Assembly (NCBI GenBank): GCA_026770585.1 | Contig: MU646449.1 | Location: 450,762 to 465,004, forward strand | Reading direction: 5' to 3' | DNA length: 14,243 nucleotides | DNA from: Baffinella frigidus | Taxonomy: Eukaryota; Cryptophyceae; Cryptomonadales; Baffinellaceae | Part shown: piece by piece, positions 9,101-11,725 of the stretch | How positions within the stretch are numbered: position 1 is the first letter of the stretch | How the letters are laid out: each line of letters opens with the position of its first letter | The notes under the pieces: generated by a model | The model's input: the letters and a program-made list of their open reading frames with translations, nothing else | Told to the model about the DNA's origin: nothing | Databases searched by the model: none | Program-made: the position numbers and the translations under genes

Positions 9101-11297
9101 GGGCACTTAAGGGATAGGCTGGGGTGACAGGTTTGTAAAGTTTTGGGGGGCAGGAACCTGGCGGGTCTGGGTCATGTCGCGCAGCTGCTGGAAAGCCTCC
9201 TCCCGCTCCTGTTGTAGGGGTTTAGGGTTACGGTTTCGGGTTCAGGGTTCAGGGTTCAGGGTTCAGGGTTTAGGGTTTAGGGTTTAGGCCCTCCATCAGA
9301 CTCGCTCACTACCAATGACTCAAGAACTCGGCCTTTCGAAAAGCCTCTGCCTCAGACTCTCGTAACGCCTGCGCCAGAGCCGCACCCCCTCCACCCGCAC
9401 CCTCTCCCTCAGCTTCCTCACCCCTCTCACCCTCGCCCTCTTCCTCATGAAGCGCTCCCACCCGCACCCTCTCGGCCATGGCTACCTCACCTACCTGCCA
9501 CACTCACCCCCCCCCACACACACACCCCTCCCCAGACTCCCCCCAACTCCATCAACAAACTCCCCCCAACTCCATCAGCATCAACCATCACCCATCTCGC
9601 AATCTCACCCTCAGCCATCCACCCATCCGACCCCCCCCCACTCCACCCTCCCCCCCCCCCCGCCATCCATCCTCCCTCAGCCGTCCATGCATCATCCAAC
9701 TCCCCCCCCCAATCGTTAGCAGCCTGGGGCGCGTTCGCACCTGGCTGGCCGCCTTGATGCGGACGCGCACCCCCTTGAGCTGCTCGACAATCCCCTTGGA
9801 CTCCCCGCGCCCCCCCTCCTTGCTCGCGTTCGCCTTCTCGATCTGCGTCTTGATCTCCGTCTGGGGGGGGGTTAGGGTTTAGGGTTCGGGGTTAAGCGAG
9901 GGCTGTCTAACCCTACACCCTCGACCCGCAACCCTAGACCCTAGGTGTAAGGGGACTTTGAGGATGAGGCGCACAGACACGCGCGCGTGCGTGGCGCCCC
10001 CCTGCTCCACCCAGAACCAGCGTAGAGGGAGCATGGCGGGGCGTGCTTTCTCGAGCGAGAGGGAGAGAGAGGGAGAGAGAAAGAGAGAGCAAGCGGTCCG
10101 CGGTGCCCGCTGCTTCCCCCTCCTCACCCCCCACCTCTCACACCGAGACTGCACACCAGCAACCCCCAACGCCCTATCCCATCTTAACGAGCGAGCCCTA
10201 ACGCCCTATCCCATCTTCATCATTCACAACGACGCCCTCTCAGGCTCGCTGCCCTCTCAGTAACGAGCAGCGCCCTCTCAGCCTCCCTCCTGGTTTACGG
10301 ATCACCGAACCCCTGAACCACAAACGAGCGCCCTCGCAGGTGCCCACGCATGCCATCCATCCGCTCTTCGGCGCCCGCACCCGCCATCCGTATCACCCAC
10401 CAGCCATTCCAAGTGGCTCAAATAGAGCCATGCAAGGTCTTCGATTTTCCCTTGCATCGGGGTCGGATCCGACCCCGATCCAAGGTGAATCGAAAATGCC
10501 CCAGGGCACTATTTGAGCCACCTCCAAGGGCTAGCGGACACGGCCCATCCCACCCTGCCCCGCGTCCCCCGCCAGCGTTTCCCCGCCAGCAGAGCTGTTT
10601 GCTCTCCCGCACAGCTGTTTGCTCTCCAGTGCTGAGGCCACAATGGCGCACCTCCGGAGTGCTCCCCCCCCCGCGCCCGCGCCCACGCCACACCACGTTT
10701 TCCATCGCTCAGCGGGCGCGCTCGGCGTCTTCGCTGCGAGGAGGTGGCAGGCGGGGCCTCGATGCGGGCGGGATCCCGATCCTCTCCGATCCACGCTTGA
10801 CCAGTGATGCTGGATCCACCTCGGAGGGGGGGCCGACTGGGCCGAACCCGGCGCTCGTCGCCCTGAGGACCCCCCTTTCTGGATGCAGAAGAGATTTCGG
10901 ATGCCTTCCAGGCCCCGATCCCCGCCGGGAGTCACGCTTTTGTGTGTTAGGTGGGGTTCGGCCGTACGGGGAATAAGAGATGGAGAGTGTTGAGAAAGGG
11001 TCAGGGTCGGGGGGGCACCAGGCGCTTGTCGCACTTCTCGATCTGGGCGTTGAGGGACGAGAGCTTGTTGTTGACGACGTCCTGGTCGGGGTTAGGGACA
11101 GATTCGGGCTTGACAAGCTCCGCGAGCCGCTCCTCGAAGGTCTTGCCGTTCGAGGCATCCTCCTTGGGCTTCTCCTCCTTCTTCTCCTCCTCCTTGGCCT
11201 CAGCCGCCTCCTCCGCCGCAGGGGCGGGGGTCTCCGCCGCCACAGCCGCCTCCTCCTCCTCCACAGCGGGTGCAACGACCGGTTCTTCCTCTGCCAT
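134..11297 (-). CDS. BFR1 / nuclear-segregation-like coiled-coil protein, 13 exons, 3' end uncertain
   Basis: Joining 13 exons from right to left gives one open frame of 466 residues. All junctions are GT-AG and all exons are multiples of three. Residues 1-60 are Ala/Glu/Lys-rich and probably disordered. Residues ~65-300 are heptad-rich coiled coil, including NKLSSLNAQIEKCDKRL, LKFEDVESVVAK, LKEEKAVML and EIKQLNATKSMIAQ. Residues 294-372 hold KWRDYQRIFGNYKRALQRIQ followed by WQDEILMCSDLEK. Lys/Glu-rich linkers and DTISSLSTLGVPIPINAEE follow. This order matches fungal BFR1: LKYK/VEEID segment, EEK-EI-QL segment, Tyr-rich basic helix, 'EEIL' motif, C-terminal 'LG(V)..P' motif. The EEK..EIKQL part also resembles plant proton pump interactors. 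Known BFR1 proteins are ribosome- and mRNA-associated ER/nuclear-envelope factors; that role here is inference. The ATG at 11297 lies in a strong context (ACCATGG). About 10-25 C-terminal residues may lie left of the window, unless the frame ends at TAA 104-106. Confidence 0.78.
244..690. repeat. Cluster of heptamer arrays in intron 12 (TGTTGAG, GTGCAGT, TCTAGGG, TTTAGGG)
   Basis: Consecutive arrays with a 7-bp period: TGTTGAG (244-288), GTGCAGT/GTTCAGT (362-470), GGTCTAG with GGACTAG variants (498-590), a 14-bp unit tttagggggtagcg three times (609-650), and TTTAGGG (655-687). A 26-bp segment beginning gtgtttatcgttgag occurs twice (about 284-311 and 468-495), showing a larger duplication. Confidence 0.85.
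694..762 (-). CDS. Exon 12 of the BFR1-like gene (residues 417-439)
   Basis: Encodes a basic Gly/Lys-rich linker (KKKKGGKGKGQAPAEGKAEA then GGK). The acceptor is ctccgagcag|AAG and the donor AAG|GTTCGA, phase 0. BFR1 proteins carry a similar Lys/Gly-rich stretch before the C-terminal motif. Composition stands out clearly from the TTTAGGG repeats on its left. Confidence 0.7.
1090..1505 (-). repeat. Three diverged partial copies of exon 11's donor edge
   Basis: Copies of the sequence around accgtgaggccaccgaag occur at 1090-1106, 1337-1374 and 1462-1505, all left of the intact exon (1581-1643) and in the same orientation. Each carries its own substitutions. The second and third extend into the GTC/GTT triplet stretch of the exon. 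Confidence 0.85.
1109..1320. repeat. Heptamer arrays in intron 11 (GGGTTGA, GGGTTCC, GGGTGTC)
   Basis: GGGTTGA repeats (1109-1148) pass directly into GGGTTCC repeats (1146-1197), then degenerate TTCAGGG/TTTAGGG, then GGGTGTC (1290-1320). All keep a 7-base period with a different core sequence. Confidence 0.88.
1581..1643 (-). CDS. Exon 11 of the BFR1-like gene (residues 396-416)
   Basis: Encodes APPGCKVTKADEDDNVFGGL and a final T. The acceptor is gaacgcag|GCG. The donor ACG|GTAAGC is the only one in the gene with a GTAAG consensus. Three diverged copies of its donor edge lie at 1090-1106, 1337-1374 and 1462-1505. The segment is low in family signal, so its place rests on frame and splice sites. 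Confidence 0.7.
1807..2128. repeat. Dispersed 'tttgaccatcat' repeats flanking exon 10
   Basis: The pattern gctttgaccatcattttgacc occurs at about 1807, 1914 and 2103, on both sides of exon 10 (1994-2062). The copies differ by small changes, so they look like old duplications rather than a live array. Confidence 0.75.
1994..2062 (-). CDS. Exon 10 of the BFR1-like gene (residues 373-395)
   Basis: Encodes VLTGFLPSAKKEEEAKKEK then EEIA, a short hydrophobic turn followed by a Lys/Glu helix. The acceptor is tgccccag|GTG and the donor GCG|GTACAC, phase 0. It follows SDLEK of exon 9 as the segment after 'EEIL' does in the family. Confidence 0.75.
2177..2212. repeat. Perfect 36-bp palindrome
   Basis: An exact self-complementary sequence centred between 2194 and 2195, with half-site AGGACTGGGCTCGGAACA. 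An outer pair, tgctcg (2164-2169) and cgagca (2217-2222), extends the symmetry. There is no loop, so it could extrude a full cruciform. It lies in intron 9 beside a switch from CCCTAAA to TTTAGGG orientation. Confidence 0.95.
2225..2345. repeat. Head-to-head telomere-like repeats
   Basis: CCCTAAA-type repeats (2225-2282) are followed within ~20 bases by TTTAGGG-type repeats (2297-2345). It is one of the few places where the C-rich form lies on the plus strand. Confidence 0.8.
2620..2727. repeat. 54-bp tandem duplication at the exon 9 donor
   Basis: Two copies (2620-2673 and 2674-2727) of a unit starting caacccgagtgaggcagagc and ending ggac differ at only a few positions. The second copy ends exactly at the exon 9 donor (GTCC on the minus strand), so the duplicated unit carries the donor dinucleotide. 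Confidence 0.92.
2728..2964 (-). CDS. Exon 9 of the BFR1-like gene (residues 294-372)
   Basis: The largest internal exon, 79 residues. It has a basic/aromatic helix (KWRDYQRIFGNYKRALQRIQ), an Arg/Glu-rich helix, a Gly/Glu linker, and PWQDEILMCSDLEK. It corresponds to BFR1's 'YNEYEREAWR..' helix and the following 'EEIL' motif. The acceptor is cgcctag|GTG; the donor AAG|GTCCTT has an unusual +3 C. The acceptor edge is copied at 3032-3072 (41 bp, one mismatch). Confidence 0.84.
2979..3072. repeat. GTGTGAGACGG minisatellite and copy of the exon 9 acceptor edge
   Basis: Three units of gtgtgaga(t/c)gggtgtgtt are followed at 3032-3072 by a 41-bp copy of 2927-2967 (exon 9 first bases plus its acceptor) with one mismatch. 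The same minisatellite motif dominates intron 6, more than 1 kb away. Confidence 0.85.
3149..3445. repeat. ACC/CCA-rich low-complexity region in intron 8 with a duplicated segment
   Basis: The segment beginning ccgaaagcaagcacgccaaa occurs twice (about 3149-3190 and 3260-3302). Between and after the copies are short repeats of acgttaccag, accacacc and caccagccccca. The plus-strand frame through this region is compositional and not a credible protein. Confidence 0.75.
3456..3545 (-). CDS. Exon 8 of the BFR1-like gene (residues 264-293)
   Basis: Encodes AEGGPNVNELWKEQKDLYTQ then IKNHRSEIRK. The acceptor is tgttcag|GCG and the donor AAG|GTGCAT, phase 0. It is collinear with the BFR1 region just before the Tyr-rich basic helix. 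No nearby partial copy of this exon was seen. Confidence 0.78.
3724..4183 (-). repeat. Partial exon 7 copies with a duplicated intron segment
   Basis: The exon 7 3' half plus donor appears at 3724-3768 and 3990-4054, ahead of the intact exon at 4184. Each copy is followed by a second shared segment beginning acaagttgacacgctgaatc (3799 and 4072 onward) that runs ~120 bp. The copies are well diverged from one another (many substitutions, small indels). This fills most of intron 7. Confidence 0.85.
3899..3925. repeat. Perfect hairpin, 12-bp arms and 3-base loop
   Basis: GATCATAACCAG and its exact complement are separated by CTG. The related sequence gatgataacctgctgc at the exon 7 donor (4176-4191) shares the left arm but not the right, so the hairpin exists only in the duplicated copy. 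Confidence 0.92.
4184..4291 (-). CDS. Exon 7 of the BFR1-like gene (residues 228-263)
   Basis: Encodes TSLEARRAEATARLDVAKK then EADALEKLLETARVKQQ, a clear coiled coil. The acceptor is gaaacag|ACG and the donor CAG|GTTATC, phase 0. The donor half is copied at 3724-3768 and 3990-4054, and the acceptor edge is copied five more times between 4381 and 4996. The intact copy is chosen because only it is open and framed by both splice sites. Confidence 0.8.
4276..5260. repeat. GTGTGAGACGG minisatellite with ~316-bp higher-order unit (intron 6)
   Basis: Degenerate units of aagtgtgagacggttgtatt are mixed with six copies of gcgcctccagcgacg (4276, 4381, 4570, 4655, 4886, 4969). The first of these is the real exon 7 acceptor edge. 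A larger unit repeats with a 316-bp offset (about 4502-4817 and 4818-5133), each beginning with TTTAGGG-type sequence and ggctcagggtttggggtttg. Confidence 0.85.
5291..5340 (-). repeat. Copy of the exon 6 donor half
   Basis: Fifty bases match 5517-5566 (donor plus last ~46 coding bases of exon 6) with a single mismatch, 226 bp to the left. The copy ends abruptly where a minisatellite begins. Confidence 0.92.
5345..5775. repeat. Minisatellite in opposite orientation on the two sides of exon 6
   Basis: Left of exon 6 (5349-5493) the unit reads cctatccacccaactgacgc. Right of it (5614-5775) the reverse complement, gcgtcagttgggtggatagg, is repeated. The two blocks can pair along most of their length with exon 6 in the loop. 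The unit length is ~20-24 bp with many variants. Confidence 0.88.
5521..5607 (-). CDS. Exon 6 of the BFR1-like gene (residues 199-227)
   Basis: Begins EIKQLNATKSMIAQYQSQKG, which follows LKEEKAVML of exon 5 as in BFR1 and proton pump-interactor proteins. The acceptor is acaaacag|GAA and the donor AAG|GTATTC. It is flanked on both sides by diverged copies of its own edges and by minisatellites in opposite orientation. Confidence 0.83.
5779..5838 (-). repeat. Diverged copy of the exon 6 acceptor half
   Basis: Matches 5550-5608 (first ~58 coding bases of exon 6 and its acceptor) with several substitutions and one inserted base. The acceptor ctg has become ccg, so the copy has lost its cag splice site. 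It lies just beyond the right-hand minisatellite. Confidence 0.85.
6040..6074 (-). repeat. Copy of the exon 5 donor half
   Basis: Thirty-five bases are identical to 6230-6264, including the donor dinucleotide of exon 5. Copy and original are separated by a long GA microsatellite. Confidence 0.93.
6092..6212. repeat. GA microsatellite
   Basis: A long, nearly pure GA run to ~6160, degenerating to GAGAGCGAGAG and AGAGAGGGATGG. In the transcript this is a CU-rich tract close downstream of the exon 5 donor. Confidence 0.95.
6232..6303 (-). CDS. Exon 5 of the BFR1-like gene (residues 175-198)
   Basis: Encodes VKELESMIETGQCANLKEEKAVML, the family's 'I..LE..IETG...L.EEK' segment. The acceptor is gagacag|GTC and the donor CTG|GTACCC, phase 0. 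The 3' half plus donor is copied at 6040-6074 (35 bp identical) and the acceptor half at 6416-6442 (27 bp identical). Confidence 0.82.
6416..6442 (-). repeat. Copy of the exon 5 acceptor half
   Basis: Twenty-seven bases are identical to 6280-6306, covering the first exon 5 codons and the acceptor. The copy lies 136 bp to the right, inside intron 4. Confidence 0.9.
6542..6790. repeat. GGGTTTC / GGGTCTC heptamer arrays in intron 4
   Basis: GGGTTTC repeats (6542-6596) are followed by GGGTCTC repeats (6611-6668). A unit tttccgttttccggtgcagg then recurs (about 6594, 6670, 6724, 6760). The exon 4 donor edge tttcgggtgaggaaagc has a diverged copy at about 6698-6713. Confidence 0.88.
6798..6869 (-). 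CDS. Exon 4 of the BFR1-like gene (residues 151-174)
   Basis: Encodes AHQKTLSDLRRSLKFEDVESVVAK, which matches the 'LKFK..EEID.KI' segment of BFR1 proteins. The acceptor is ggaaacag|GCG and the donor AAG|GTGCTT, phase 0. Partial copies of its acceptor edge occur at about 7000-7034, 7082-7103 and 7262-7294. Confidence 0.8.
6847..7294. repeat. Repeats carrying the exon 4 acceptor edge (~225-bp offset)
   Basis: A unit starting tccgacagcgttttctggtg (exon 4) and running through cttcctcatctcc, a CTT-rich stretch, catgaggg and gcgttcaggggttagcgtg occurs at 6847-6993, in broken form at 7000-7120, and again at 7082-7225. A fourth edge copy lies at 7262-7294. Only the leftmost copy continues into intact exon 4. 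Confidence 0.82.
7315..7423 (+). repeat. Inverted copy of the exon 6 acceptor and its minisatellite
   Basis: Plus-strand gccctatcctcctaacagga followed by aatcaag matches the reverse complement of about 5601-5635 except for a short gap. The preceding ccaactgacgccctatcctc units are the exon 6 minisatellite. The copy lies ~1.7 kb away, in another intron and in the opposite orientation. Confidence 0.82.
7486..7607. repeat. GGGGTCA and GGATTAG heptamer arrays
   Basis: About nine units of GGGGTCA (7486-7548) switch sharply to about eight units of GGATTAG (7549-7607). Both are nearly perfect 7-mers, which suggests recent slippage expansion. Confidence 0.95.
7791..8455. mobile_element. Cluster of small inverted- and direct-repeat elements (MITE-like)
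   Basis: A 55-bp sequence occurs at 7799-7853 and 8401-8455 with six mismatches; the second is bounded by ggcggtgt and acaccgcc. Nearby are a 10-bp-stem hairpin (7791-7813), an 18-bp perfect palindrome (7852-7869) whose core recurs at 8184-8197, and a 103-bp unit with perfect 19-bp inverted ends (8298-8316, 8382-8400) around a 12-bp palindrome (8364-8375). No transposase frame is seen. Calling these non-autonomous elements is inference. Confidence 0.55.
8635..8913. mobile_element. 279-bp foldback (MITE-like) element
   Basis: The left arm 8635-8722 and right arm 8822-8913 are inverted copies of ~90 bp with one 4-base indel and a few mismatches. Both contain ccatctaaacgtttccggta twice and aattcggtcc. 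The ~100-bp centre has its own 10-bp-arm hairpin (8755-8782). There is no coding capacity and no clear target-site duplication was found. Confidence 0.72.
8928..8986 (-). repeat. Diverged copy of the exon 3 donor edge
   Basis: Matches 9132-9180 (intron start, donor and last coding bases of exon 3) with a one-base gap, then lacks ~12 bases of the exon before aagcctcct. The offset is 204 bp. The copy abuts the right end of the foldback element. Confidence 0.87.
9012..9116. repeat. 105-bp inverted-repeat unit
   Basis: Perfect 11-bp ends TATCCCTTAAG (9012-9022) and CTTAAGGGATA (9106-9116) enclose short palindromic runs of ggtcctaggcaggtcctagg and gccctaccgtagggc. The CCTAGG-rich interior resembles the sequence downstream of the RAP gene near 13813 and 14090. 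Confidence 0.7.
9158..9208 (-). CDS. Exon 3 of the BFR1-like gene (residues 134-150)
   Basis: A 51-bp microexon encoding EREEAFQQLRDMTQTRQ. The acceptor is ctacaacag|GAG and the donor CAG|GTTCCT. The residues fit the coiled-coil pattern between exons 2 and 4. A diverged partial copy of its 3' part plus donor lies at 8928-8986, which itself points to this as the functional boundary. Confidence 0.72.
9209..9740 (-). other. Intron 2 of the BFR1-like gene (532 bp)
   Basis: Carries a TTCAGGG/TTTAGGG heptamer block at 9240-9290 near the acceptor, and a C-rich CA/CCCCAACTCCATC stretch on the plus strand at 9505-9720. Unlike most introns here, the transcript would be G-rich in this second part. A Glu/Gly-rich minus-strand frame at 9309-9503 is not convincing as an exon. 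Confidence 0.65.
9505..9718. repeat. C-rich low-complexity tract in intron 2
   Basis: Plus-strand runs of C with CACACA and repeated ccccccaactccatca. On the transcribed strand this becomes G-rich RNA, the opposite of most intron repeats in this gene. No protein is indicated. Confidence 0.85.
9741..9860 (-). CDS. Exon 2 of the BFR1-like gene (residues 94-133)
   Basis: The acceptor is a run of C followed by cag|ACG, and the donor is CAG|GTGCGA. The 40 residues run from TEIKTQIEKANASKEGG to VEQLKGVRVRIKAASQ. They continue the coiled coil of exon 1 without a gap (CDKRL then TEIKTQIEK). Both ends are phase 0. Confidence 0.8.
9861..11018 (-). other. Intron 1 of the BFR1-like gene (1158 bp)
   Basis: Starts GTGCCC and ends in a C run plus cag. 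It holds a GA-rich stretch (10054-10090), repeats of gccctatcccatctt and gccctctcag (10170-10290), a palindromic inverted-repeat element (10413-10521), a 20-bp-offset direct repeat of agctgtttgctctcc (10593-10627), and GC-rich unique sequence (10630-11000). Open frames here show no recognisable domain. Confidence 0.7.
10413..10521. mobile_element. 109-bp palindromic element with 13-bp inverted ends
   Basis: Ends GTGGCTCAAATAG (10413-10425) and CTATTTGAGCCAC (10509-10521) are exact complements. The centre is a perfect 24-bp palindrome (10456-10479, half-site ATCGGGGTCGGA), and partial symmetry (tcgatt/aatcga) lies between. TCCAAG occurs at both sides (10408-10413, 10523-10528), a possible but imperfectly placed target-site duplication. 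Confidence 0.65.
11019..11297 (-). CDS. Exon 1 of the BFR1-like gene (residues 1-93)
   Basis: It starts at ATG 11295-11297 in the context AGCACCATGG. It encodes an acidic Ala/Glu-rich head (MAEEEPVVAPAVEEEE) and then a charged helix ending NAQIEKCDKRL. The donor is CTG|GTGCCC, phase 0. The VPNPDQDVVNNKLSSLNAQIEK part corresponds to the start of the first coiled coil in BFR1 proteins. In-frame sequence upstream reaches 11312 only through a GTG codon, so the ATG at 11297 is preferred. Confidence 0.82.
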
Positions 11298-11725
11298 GGT
11301 GCTTCTTAGCACTAACTCCGAAGCGAGACAATGACGAGGGCAAAAATCACGAGGAGAGTTGACTGAACTTAAGTCAAGAAACCACTTTCCAAAGTCAACT
11401 CTGTCAACTTAGGACCGAATTTTGACCAGTTCTGCAAAGCACCCGTTTTTGTGTCGATGACAAGATGACACATTACCCCCCTCGTGATCGAATTCGAATT
11501 TGACTACTTGCATCAGTTACAGGACACGATTCGCGGAGATCCTGTCCCGATTCGAATTTGACCGCTGTCATCTAACATGATGCGTGGAGATCCTGTCCCA
11601 AAATCGTTTCAACACTCAGGAGAGAACCAGGCACGCTCCCCCCCTCCCAGCTTCCTACCTGGCTCCCCCCACCGACTCCTCGTCTTCTGCCTCTGCGCAC
11701 TGCGCACTAGAGTCGAAGAGTCAGC
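11298..11725. promoter_or_regulatory. Shared divergent promoter region with interleaved direct repeats
   Basis: This 428-bp gap separates the two divergent start codons and is visibly richer in A/T than the genes. It holds two copies of attcgaatttgac (11492-11504, 11550-11562) alternating with two copies of ggagatcctgtccc (11535-11548, 11586-11599). It lacks the heptamer arrays seen in the introns. Two motifs, tcacgaggagagttgac (11347-11363) and gtcaacttaggacc (11403-11416), recur in intron 7. No clear TATA box was seen. Promoter function is inferred from position. Confidence 0.5.

Larger units (their letters stand above)
6870..9157 (-). other. Intron 3 of the BFR1-like gene (2288 bp), element-rich
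   Basis: The longest intron. From right to left it holds a partial copy of exon 3 (8928-8986), the 9012-9116 inverted repeat, a 279-bp foldback element (8635-8913), small inverted- and direct-repeat elements (7791-8455), heptamer arrays (7486-7607), an inverted copy of the exon 6 acceptor region (7315-7423), and repeated copies of the exon 4 acceptor edge (7000-7294). Open frames on both strands at 7610-8083 show no known domain. Confidence 0.65.

Noticed and set aside
9309-9503. Glu/Gly-rich minus-strand frame (begins MAERVRVGALHEEEGEGERG at ~9480) as an extra exon between exons 2 and 3
   Set aside because: Exons 2 and 3 already join in frame with good coiled-coil continuity, and the Gly-rich insert has no counterpart in the family. 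It stays possible as an alternative exon, but I cannot support it.
10350-11034. Long frames in intron 1 on both strands (208 and 167 residues)
   Set aside because: Composition is Pro/Arg/Ser-rich without family signal, and the frames run through the palindromic element and intron 1 sequence up to exon 1. They look like GC-driven frames.
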